Assembly (NCBI GenBank): GCA_037043015.1
Contig: CM073322.1
Coordinates: 5,343,601 to 5,407,600, forward strand
Direction of reading: 5' to 3'
From: Bryum argenteum
Lineage: Eukaryota; Streptophyta; Bryopsida; Bryales; Bryaceae
DNA: 64,000 bases
Positions within the stretch are counted from its first letter, which is position 1; every line of letters starts with the position of its first letter. Both the position numbers and the translations under genes were made by a program. The notes under the pieces were generated by a model. That model worked only from the letters and a program-made list of their open reading frames with translations, ran no database searches and was not told the origin of the DNA. Positions 54,731-64,000 of the stretch are shown one piece after another.

Positions 54731-55844
54731 TATGATCATGTACAAGTTAGATACTAGATCCTACAATAACGATCTTCAAAATGCATCACAAAGTGATAAA
54801 CCTTGGCTAGCATTCAAAGAGGGCAGTTTTGAGGTTGAAGTGCTTAAATTAGGCCTCGAAGCTTTAGGAGCTAATGACAACATCTATAGTTCTTGATTTA
54901 TCCTTATATATCCATGTATATAAGACAAGCTTGGGTGTAAGCTTGTTCACCTTCACCTCAACAACCTCTTTGTACAAAAAGAATTTCTAAAAAAAATTGG
55001 TTCAAAATTATAGCCTCGGACTAGTGAAAAGTGCCCCAAATCTATGGAGGAAAAAAGTCAAAACTAGACTCTTTTTACTGAGATGCATGCCATGTCTTCC
55101 TCATATCTTGGATAATTTTTACTTTCTACAACAGGAACTATATTTAAGTTGAAATCCAACCTAACATAGAAAGTTGAATGAAGGAACGAACTTCAACAAT
55201 AGATGAAGAAGATACAACTTCTCAAGAACAATTAATGCCCTTTTTAGTAATTATCTCACTATAGAAACATCATTGTAGTTTCAACATAAAGATATTTGGA
55301 TCAAAAGTCTTCCATCTACATAATTAGTCGTTGATTTTCATCCTAAGATCGTACTTATATAAAAAAAATTCAAAAAATATAACTAGCTTTGCACATGGCT
55401 AACAACGGTAAACATGCCCCATGTTTGAAAAGCCAAAAATAAAAGTTGCCTAAGTTACTAAAATGCATTCCATAAATTCTAATTTCTTGGATTTGTTTGT
55501 AATTTTTACCACATAAACTAGACTTGATTTGGTACCCTACCAAGTAATTTTGTCACTAATGAATTTTAGATGAAGAAACTATGGCTCTTCAAAGTTTGAG
55601 CTTGTCGTTTAAGATATTGTTTATTGACATTTGAAATGTTCAGGGTTTAAGTTCAGTATAATAATCCCATGGTTACTCAATAATGATCCGATTTAGAAAT
55701 TGTAGAGCCAATTGCAATGACATTGAAGTCTACTAAGGTGTCAATACAAACTTCCAAACCTTGTGGTTGATTTGCTTGTTTTTGTGAGAATTGAAAATTT
55801 GACTGAATATAACTCAAGATCCTTACGATGGAATCTGACTTAAA
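54731..55844. other. AT-rich intergenic DNA, no gene seen
   Basis: No supported feature apart from short phrases shared with other repeats. Confidence 0.4.
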
Positions 55845-55980
55845 TTAATAGGTAGATTAATTAGCCAGTTATAAACAAGATCCTATGGTTGGATTTCCCA
55901 TGATCATATTTGAAGAAAATTTGTTCACGAATTCTGATATGGCCATCTTGGAGGCCATCGAAAAGCTTCTCCTTTAGGGG
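55845..55980 (-). repeat. Dispersed repeat family C, copy 2
   Basis: Inverted relative to 24886-25015: AGTTATAAACAAGATCCTA, GATATGGCCATCTTGG and GCTTCTCCTTTAGGGG. It abuts the left arm of the inverted repeat that follows. Confidence 0.5.
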
Positions 55981-57025
55981 TTAACCCTAAATTTTCTTGT
56001 TGCAAAACGGTCTAAGTCACAAAACTTAACCTTCCTTTAGATGAAGCTCAACAATTCTCAATCTAAGAACTATTTAAAAGATCCAACCGTACGATCTCAA
56101 AGTTCACTTGACATTCTTCTCACCTGCAAAATTTGAACCGTTCATTGTTCCTCATTCGTGAGACTATAATGGTCAAAGTTGGCTGAGTTTTTCTCCTACA
56201 GGAACCTCCAAAACCCATTTTGGGTTTTAAGGAAAGTTAGAGATACCTAACTTCTAAGTACAAGATTACCGAAGAGCAGACTTCTCGTGTCAAATAATCT
56301 CACTTTACTGACAATCTGTGGCTTCCAACTTTAAAAGTTACTCCTGAAGTTCATATCATGCACTCACAAGCAAATTAAAGGACAGTCCTGGCACAATTGG
56401 AAAAATGACCTCCATCTCAGAACCTGGCAATCAAACAGATCGCACATCAAACTCATAGCTGGCCCCTCCTTGACGGAGGGAGGCGGGACCGGCCCCCTCG
56501 CCGGGCGGGCCGGGCTGGCCGGACACACTCAGTCTCGCGCACAGATTCCAACTCTAGCTTACCTTGAGGTTACCGTACCTGGAGGGGAGTAGTAGTACTT
56601 GGCATGCACATATTAGATTGCCCTCAACGCCCTTATCAATCTTTTGACCCTGCCACTCAGATTTCCGCATGTCATTGTGCATGCCTCTTTTGAGCTTTTC
56701 TACCCCCTATCACCATGCATGCATATGGTGAAACCATCTATTGTCGTGCACTTAACCCCTAACTTTCCTTAAAACCCGAAATGGATTTTGGAGGTTGCCC
56801 TAGGAGAAAAACTCAACCAATTTTTACCATTATAATCTCACAAATAAGGAAGAATGAACAGTTCAAATTTACTATGTGGGAAGAATGTCAAGTGAACTTT
56901 GAGATCTTACGATTAAATGTTTTGAATTATGCTTAGATTGAGACTTTTTGAGCTTAATGTAAAGAAAGGTCAAATTTTGTGACTTAGACCATTTTGCAAC
57001 AAAGAAATTTAGGGGTTAAGGAAAA
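55975..57025. mobile_element. Large inverted repeat (arms about 265 bp) with GC-rich centre, family B
   Basis: The left arm 55975-56240 and right arm 56755-57025 are imperfect reverse complements along their length. Left has TTGCAAAACGGTCTAAGTCA, ACGATCTCAAAGTTCACTTG and AACCCATTTTGGGTTTTAAG; right has the corresponding inverted phrases. The outer ends both carry AGGGGTTAA-like sequence next to AAATTT. The spacer (about 510 bp) includes a very GC-rich block at 56464-56527. Related single arms occur at 57215-57475 (-) and about 15590-15720 (+). No ORF. It looks like a fold-back transposon, but a target duplication was not proved. Confidence 0.6.
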
Positions 57026-58850
57026 TTGAAGGAATCTATATACTTGGAATGAGAAATGAGTGGGTTACCATTTTTCAAGGGTAAGGAATAGGAAAAGGTG
57101 AACTTCCCCTTTTTTCTGTGATTTTTTGGAATATACACATAATTAGAAACAAATTTTAGAAGGAGAAGCCTAGGGTAGGTGTCTGTCCGCCTTTAGGTGG
57201 TTTCACCATAGTAGTTGTTGACCCCCAACTTTTTTCCATACCCAAAATGGAGTTTGGAGGTTGCTGAGGAGAAAAATTCACCCAACTTTGAACATTATGA
57301 AGTCACGAATGAAGTTGAATTGACGGTTCAAATTTTGATATGTCATGTTAAGTTTGAGGTCATATGGTTGGATCTTCTACATAATTGAGCTTTTCTAGAC
57401 CTGGAGTTGAAGAAGGTCAAATCTCGTGAGTTTGGCAGTTTTGTAACAAGAAAATCTAGATGTTAATCAAATTCACATTATTATTACATTCACATTCCCT
57501 CTTATGTATGAGTGCCTACTATGCTAATGTAGAATGTACATTTCATATGGATGTCATAGAAGTATAAAGCTTTTCAAAGTGTATATCTTGTAGCACATAC
57601 ACACTTAAGATCCCCCTATTTGGGCAGTATCAACTACAAAAACCTTACAAGATAGTCCTTTGGACTACTAGAGCAAGCTTTTCGTGTCTTAAACAATAGC
57701 TTTCGAGCTTCCAAATTTGACCCAGTGCCATGTAGAAAAGGGTATGTACTCTACTTATAAGAGGAGTCTCAACTTTAAGCTTTTTGGGAAGACGCTTGCT
57801 TCTCTAAGTCATGTTGCAACTTCTAAAACATTCACATAGGAGGATATTTAAATTTTGTCATACCCACATGTACATGTGCATATTTGGTCTGAGTATACAT
57901 GCCACTTGTTGCATACTGGCAATCTACCCGTTTTGTCGTACAAGTGGCTTGTGTACTCAAATCACATATGCACTAATGATGACAAATTCCATATGTATAT
58001 TTTGAGAGAAACTTTGTGATACAACCTTAAGATCTCATGAATAAATAAAAATGAGTTGATACACCTTTAATCATTCAACTTTTTATTATTAATCCCTAAA
58101 TGTCCTTGAATACAAAACCAATCTTTCACTATTTCGAAAAACCTAGGTTTTTGGGTGAAAATTATATTTTTGAGTGAGATTTTTATTGGACGTTCCCTAT
58201 CCTACAAGGTGAGTGTGCAACAAATTGCAAAATCAAATTCCAAATTTTGAAACTTCCAGGGCAATTTTGGGATGCGATCCAAGATGGGGCACTTTAGATT
58301 TAGCTATTTTTATTTTCATTTATTAAGAATGTTCATAACCAAATCAATACTAAAATTCAGAGTGACCCAATTCAAAAAGTTTACCAATACTACAAGGGGA
58401 GCCTGCAATAACACCAAAAAGAAAAAAATTAAATATAAAAAAATTCATAGTATGTAATAATTTTTGAATAATTTCTTTCAAACTTTGTCACAATTTGAGA
58501 TTTTGGAAATTTTTAAAAACTAATTCGCTTGAAAGTCACAAACTCGTAAAGGCATCTAACGCCCATTCATTTTCTTCCGATTCAAAATTGTCCTTTTACA
58601 ATATTTGGTTTGCCAAATTTGCACATCTAAGGCAAAATTGACCTCCTTAAAACAAAAAAAAAAACTTAGTTTTTTCCTCACGAACATGAGAGAACCCTAA
58701 GTTTTTGCATACTAACGTTTCAGACCCCATAAGTGTTCAAGGCACGGTTGGGGAAGTTTTCAACACAATCGAGCTATTATCCCCTTCTTCATGAAAATAT
58801 TCGGTAATTCTATTTGATACCTTCGGTAATACCCATGTGATACTTTGGTA
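57026..58850. other. AT-rich intergenic DNA with one family B arm (57215-57475)
   Basis: The family B copy (AAAATGGAGTTTGGAGGTTG and GGTCATATGGTTGGATC) is divergent. No gene supported elsewhere. Confidence 0.4.
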
Positions 58851-58851
58851 A

Positions 58852-59165
58852 TATTTAGAATAATTATGAGCCGGAAAAAAACCTAACTCTTTCAAATCGA
58901 ATTGGTAATTTGACCACTTCCTTCGGCTGACGGTTCTTCCCGAACAGTGGTTCAAGGGTTAATGAAATACTGGTGATGAATAGTTCTACAACAGGAAAAC
59001 GCTGTATATCCACACTTGTGATATTTAGAATATGAGCCGGAGAAAAACCTAACTCTTTCAAATTGAATCGGTAATTTTGACAACTTTGTCCTACTGATTT
59101 TGACGATTCTTCCCGAACAGTGATTCAAGGGTTAATGAAATATTGGTGATGAATAGTCCTACAAC
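58852..59165 (+). repeat. Tandem duplication of a segment of about 170 bp
   Basis: Two copies (about 58852-58992 and 59020-59163) share GATATTTAGAATATGAGCCGG-like starts, CCTAACTCTTTCAAAT, TTCTTCCCGAACAGTG and TCAAGGGTTAATGAAATA, ending in GATGAATAGT and CCTACAACA. Divergence is around 10 percent by eye. Non-coding. Confidence 0.7.
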
Positions 59166-59456
59166 AAGACTCTAGCTATATATCGACGGACACTTGTAGG
59201 GAGAGAGGCGCGGCCTACAACGAAAGGTTCGTTAGGCTGTCCAACATAGGAACATGCACTATAGCGAGCGGATTTGCAAAGTGATTCTATGGATCCTTGA
59301 AAAGCTGATTGATTATATCCTCACTGGAATCAATATTATCATCCAGCTCACATGTAATGTACTCTTACTGCAAGTGAACCTGGTTACATGATTCCACCAC
59401 AGGCAGGCCAATCTTTGTACAATGCTGCTGCCTCCAGGGATATTATTTATATGAAC

Positions 59457-59762
59457 CTACGGTTGTTTGTTGATGATAATCTTCAAACTATGTGCCCCAT
59501 GCTCCTCCACAAACGTCTTCTTCGCCGCAGAGAGCTCACATCCGCCATGTTCATTCGCCGCAGCATCCTCACCATCACCTTTCTTATTCGTTGCAGCATC
59601 CTCACCATCACCTATCTTATTCCTCGCAGCATCCTCACCATCACCTATCTTATTCCTCGCAGCATCCTCACCATCACCTTTCTTATTTGTTGCAGCATCC
59701 TCACCATCACCTATCTTATTCGTCGCAGTGCCGCTTGGATGCACCAAATCTTGAAGAGGCAA
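59457..59762 (-). repeat. 33-bp minisatellite, open as an 11-residue repeat ORF
   Basis: Five to six tandem copies of a 33-bp unit (CATCCTCACCATCACC followed by a TTTCTTATTCGTCGCAG-like half) at about 59560-59735. Because 33 is a multiple of 3, all plus-strand frames and at least one minus-strand frame stay open. The minus frame (101 codons) reads NK(I/K)GDGEDAA(T/R) repeats followed by KTFVEEHGAHSLKIII. The plus frames read QHPHHHLSYSS, SSPSPFLFVAA or SILTITFLIRC repeats. Whether either strand is translated is unknown. The non-repeat flank recurs at 61720, 63363 and 63806. Confidence 0.6.
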
Positions 59763-61720
59763 ATCTTACAAAGATAAACACATGCAAATCGTTTTCAGGT
59801 CATGGCTACAAAGTTCGTACCAATGGTGAGTAATATGGACTTCAACGCGATGGTTTATCATGTAAAAGCTAATCTTTCAAATATAAATTTCAATTAACAT
59901 TTGCAGCAAACTCACAATCAACATTTCTTATTTGTCGCAGTGCCACTCACATCAACATTTGTGTCGCTTGGATGCACCAAATCTTGAAGAGCCAAATCTT
60001 ACAAAGATAAACACGTGCAAATCGCTTTCATGTCATGGCTTACAAAGTCCGTGCGGATGGTGAGTAATATGAACTTCAATGTGATACTTGCGTCTTTTTA
60101 TCGTCATGTAAAAAGCTAACCTTTCGGAAAATAAATTTGTAAATTGTTTTGTTGCAATGCATTTGTTTTGTAGTAATGGTACGCAATATGGAAGTGATTC
60201 ATGAGGATGCTCATAGTCATGTCTTTTTATCACTATACATGGATATGTGGTGGATTATGAGATTTATCATTATGTCATTTGAAAGTAGGTATCTCATTAA
60301 ATAATCGCTTCAAGCTTATAAGACTACAGGTATTAGCCCACGTACATGAGGTTTATTTGAATCAGTCTCATATACAACTTGTATGAGCCTCTCGAGCAAG
60401 CAAGGAAATCCATAGCCAAGATCGGTTACCCTAAGGTAAGTTGAGCTCTTCCTTATCCTCCGCTAAAGCAACCTTATCCTACCACCCGAAATGATGAAAA
60501 AACAATTGCGCATACAATTTTGGAACACTTGAGGTAATTGGTAGAGAATGAGGGAAGGAGAAGCCTCAAAATTGGCAACAAGAAGAGCCTCAACATGCCG
60601 CAACCCACTTGAGATAGGTGGAGCAAAGTATGGCCGATGCATACACCCAAGCTACCTATTTCATCAAGTTGTTTTGATTGTAAATACCTATGATTCTACA
60701 CAATTCGTGTGGTACATATGTGTAAACGTATAAGTTTACAATCACAAGTAAGGGAGCGGGCCCATAGACTAAGTGGATTGAGTGTGTTGTGAAGGTGAAC
60801 AACATTCTGTCTCTAAACGGTGGCCCTCCTTTCCGAAGGCTTGCCTTTAGCGATAGTTGTGTATTTTGCACTTAACGGATGGCCATGCTCTTACTCCATA
60901 AATCTTATCACATTCTCTTACTCCATAAATCTTATCACATTTCCTATCCGCATAAAAAGATAACACTTTGATAATACTATCTATGGTATATGTATACTAT
61001 CTATGGTATCGGTAAGATATGTATCGGTAAGATATATAGTATCGGTATATGTATATATATACATATACCATATGATTATCATCGGTATATATGTATATGT
61101 ATATATTTTTATGAGTATTATAAATTTCATCACTATGTTATGTGGAAGTATGCACAAAACAAGTGTCATATCATGGCCCATATCAAACTTTTCACATTGT
61201 TGGAAAAATACTTTAGATGTTCATTTTAATGCTTTTCATCAGCCTTTTTAGAATACATTCTTGCTAGGGTTCCATAAAAATAAGTTATGATTGAATCTTC
61301 TTTCTTTTCTTTTTCTTCAATCAATCAATGTATTAATCAATTGAATTTTTTAATTTACTTTTATTTTTTTGAACCAATCAATGTACTTATTAATTGAACA
61401 ATCAATACAGAAAGGTACAGAAAGGGATGAAAGTAAGCAATATGCTCGGCAAAAATTGATTCCTCTTTCAAAGCAGGGGCAGCCTTGCAATTCATCACAA
61501 GTCCAAATTTCTTACCTTCTGACAAATAAAAATCGATAATCTACATGTGAGATAAAGTTTTAACTCCTAAAGGCCTAAGTGTTTTTTTTTAACCTTCAAA
61601 ATCAATAACTCTGACTTATTTATCACTTTGTGCAAGTTGATAGGTTGCTTTTTTGCAATCTTTGATGAGATTTTATTTAAACCTCATGGACCTACTTGTC
61701 TGTTGATGAGAAATCTTCCG
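59735..61720 (+). repeat. Tandem array, large unit 1
   Basis: It contains sub-repeats of about 245 bp starting GGATGCACCAAATCTTGAAG, with ACAAAGATAAACAC and AAGTCCGT-type words. A splice-like GGTGAGTAATATGGA and, about 110 bp on, a TTTGCAG are found in several sub-repeats (59735, 59970, and again at 61970, 62222 and 62455). The distal parts (60160-60300, 60640-60760, 61260-61460, 61620-61720) recur in unit 2 at 62600-62760, 62745-62860, 62845-63000 and 63280-63390. An alternating TA-rich microsatellite lies at 60980-61110. Confidence 0.6.
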
Positions 61721-63390
61721 ATGATAATCTTCAAACTATGTGCCCCATGCTCCTCCACAAATGTCTTCTTCGCCGCAGAGAGCTCACATCCGCCATGTTC
61801 ATTCGCCGCAACATCCTCACCATCACCTTTCTTATTCCTCGCAGTATCCTCACATAACCTTTCTTATTCGTCGCAGCATCCTTACATAACCTTTCTTATT
61901 CGTCGCAACATCCTCACATCACCTTTCTTATTCGTCCCAGTGCCACCCACATCAACATTTGTGTCGCTTGGATGCACCAAATCTTGAAGAGGCGAATCTT
62001 ACAACGATAAATACATGCATCGCTTTCATGGCATGCTTTTGTATTCCGTACCAATGGTGAGTAACATGGACTTCAATGTGATCGTTGTGGTGATCGTTGT
62101 CTCTTTGTATTATCATGTAAAAAGCTAACCTTTTGAATATAAATTTCAATTAACATTGGCAGCAAAATTACATCACCATTTCTTATTCGTCGCAGTGCCA
62201 CTCACATCAACATTTGTGTTGATTGGATGCACCAAATCTTGAAGAGCCAAATCTTACACAAAGATTCATGTTGAACTACAAAGTCCGTACGTACCGATGG
62301 TGAGTAATATGGACTTCAATGTCATAGTTGTGTCTATTTTATTATCATGTAAAAAGCTAATCTTTTGAATATAAATTTCAATTAACATATGCACCAAAAT
62401 CACAATCAACATTACTTATTCGTCGCAGTGCCACCCACATCAACATTTGTGACGCTTGGATGCACCAAATCTTACAAAGATGATAAACACATGCAAATCG
62501 CTTTCATGTCATGGCCTTTCATGTTGATCTACAAAGTCCGTACCGATGGTGAGTAATATGGAATTTCTATTATCATGTAAAAAGCTAATCTTTCAAATGT
62601 GAGTGTGTGAATACTTTTGTCGCCATGTAATTCATCGCGATGCTCCAAGACTTTGCTCATAATCATGTCCTTTTATCACTATGCATGAATATGTGGTGAA
62701 TCATCAAATTTATCCTTATGCTATTTGAAAGTAGGTGCATACACTCAAACTATCTATTGCATCAAGCTGCTTTCATTGTTATTATCTATAAGTCTATACA
62801 GTTTGTGTGTTACATATGTGAAAGCGTAAAAAGTTACAATTTACAAGTAGGGTTTCATAAATATAAGTTATGATTGGATCTTCTTTCTTTTCTTTTTTTT
62901 CAATCAATCAATGTATTACTCAATTGAGTTTTCATTTGGCTTTTATTTTTTTAACCAATCAATGTACTAAATAATTAAACAATCAATACAGAAAGGACCA
63001 GAGCAAGCAAGGTTAGTGAGAAATACGTTTCAGTCTTTTATGAGTTGACTTTGATCTTTCTTGAGAATAAAAATCGATAAACTACATGTGAGATAAACTT
63101 TCAACCCGTAAAGGCCTTATTGTTTTTTTAGCCTTCAATACTAAAAACTGCGATTTTTTTATTACTTTGTGGAAGTTGAGGTATTTTCAACCATAAGATC
63201 TTTAAAATGAATATTTCCACTAGCACCATGTCAAATTTCAACCTTTGGATGTTTACCATTTGTGAGATCATAACATCCAAAGTTGATATGTCGTTTTTTT
63301 GCAATCTTTGATGGGATTTTATTTTAACCTCATGAACGGCTACTTGTTTGTTGATGAGAAATCTTCCGATGATAATCTTCAAACTATGTG
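61720..63390 (+). repeat. Tandem array, large unit 2
   Basis: It begins with the conserved block GATGATAATCTTCAAACTAT and TGTGCCCCATGCTCCTCC at 61720, followed by a shorter, irregular version of the 33-bp repeat (61800-61950, with 30-31 bp units), then three sub-repeats of about 245 bp and the distal segments matching unit 1. The minisatellite frame is broken here. Confidence 0.6.
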
Positions 63391-64000
63391 CCCCATGCGC
63401 CTCCACAAATGTCTTTTTCGCCGCAAAGAGCTCACATCACCATTTTTATTTGCCGCAACAAACTTACATTTCTTATTCGTCGCAGTGCATGCATGTAGTG
63501 AGTCCATTTTTTTGACCGGGGGACGCTTATGGGTTAAGACACTTACTTATCATGAAGGGTTGGAATACCGAATATATGTGGTGAAAATGATGATAATGCC
63601 AACAAATCGAAAGGAACTATTATGTTGGTGACTACATTTGAGTGTTACAAAATGCCTTGACCTCCCTTCAACTAACTTAGTATCGTCAATTTCAAAAGAG
63701 GACCCAGATCTCCCTGTGGGAGTGGCAGCCACCGCCTCGTATTTGTTACCATGTTGACATCAAAATATGAGTACAATGAGGGCAATGAAGCAGAGATTCT
63801 ATAGGAAAAATCTTGCAATGATAATCTTCAAACTATGTGCCCCATGCTCCTCCACAAATGTCTTTTTCGCCGGAGAGCGCTCACATCATCCATCTTTATT
63901 CGCCGGAGCAACCTCACCATCACCTTTCTTATTCGTCGCAGCAAACTCACATCAACATTTGTGTCGCTTGGATGCACCAAATCTTGAAGAGGCAAATCTT
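63350..64000 (+). repeat. Tandem array, further partial units at the right edge
   Basis: The block with TCTTCAAACTATGTGCCCCA occurs again at about 63374 and 63820, each followed by a degenerate CTCACATCACC-type repeat. The second is followed by GGATGCACCAAATCTTGAAG at 63969, so the array probably continues beyond the window. Confidence 0.6.

Noticed and set aside
56464..56527. rDNA spacer fragment
   Set aside because: GC-rich composition only; no recognisable rRNA core sequence next to it.
59492..59833. Histidine-rich plus-strand ORF as a metal-binding protein
   Set aside because: All plus frames are open across the 33-bp repeat, so the His-rich reading has no better support than the others, and it is broken in the other array units.
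1..64000. CRISPR array, phage, bacterial operon or defence system
   Set aside because: The window is intron-rich plant nuclear DNA; the tandem repeats found lack the regular repeat-spacer pattern and no prokaryotic gene neighbourhood is present.

Overview
The window is nuclear DNA of a land plant. Its genes are split by many short GT-AG introns, mostly 80-700 bp. They include photosystem I PsaD with a transit peptide, a mitochondrial bL21, a full-length plant-type ABCB transporter and a plant-type cytosolic methionyl-tRNA synthetase. Gene islands alternate with AT-rich tracts full of decayed mobile elements. PsaD carries two introns, whereas it is usually intronless in flowering plants, so a bryophyte, lycophyte or fern seems more likely than an angiosperm. 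The species cannot be named from this sequence.

Layout. Positions 1-2.9 kb hold the 5' part of a decayed LINE retrotransposon on the minus strand. From 2.9 to 13.9 kb lie dispersed repeats, two non-autonomous DNA elements with 4-bp target duplications, and a SINE-like insertion. From 13.95 to 14.75 kb two small ORFs sit close together on the minus strand: a 57-aa STMP1-like mitochondrial microprotein and a 158-aa acidic/basic-tailed protein. They may share one transcript. From 16.1 to 18.7 kb is a secreted or luminal TolB/PD40 beta-propeller protein (+). From 18.9 to 19.9 kb are a purine-rich tract and a Stowaway-type MITE. Cytosolic MetRS occupies 20.8-23.9 kb (-). From 24.3 to 27.3 kb are SINE-related and inverted repeats. 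The Golgi coiled-coil protein CASP occupies 28.5-34.2 kb (+). Mitochondrial ribosomal protein bL21 (35.3-36.6 kb, -) and an ABCB transporter (37.6-46.3 kb, +) are transcribed divergently from a shared spacer carrying telo-boxes. PsaD is at 49.2-50.6 kb (+), with a SINE copy just upstream.

From 50.7 kb to the right edge I see no conventional gene. This part holds a CACTA-type MITE, copies of the same repeat families on the other strand, a fold-back structure of about 1 kb with a GC-rich centre, and (59.4-64 kb) a nested tandem array built on a 33-bp repeat that reads as an 11-residue peptide repeat.

The genes are unrelated housekeeping genes (translation, Golgi traffic, membrane transport, photosynthesis); there is no operon or cluster logic except the possible dicistronic pair. 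I found no CRISPR array, rRNA gene or clear stand-alone tRNA gene. The most unusual material is the possible dicistronic microprotein gene, the 4-bp-TSD element family, the SINE family with clear target duplications, and the 33-bp/11-residue array at the right edge.
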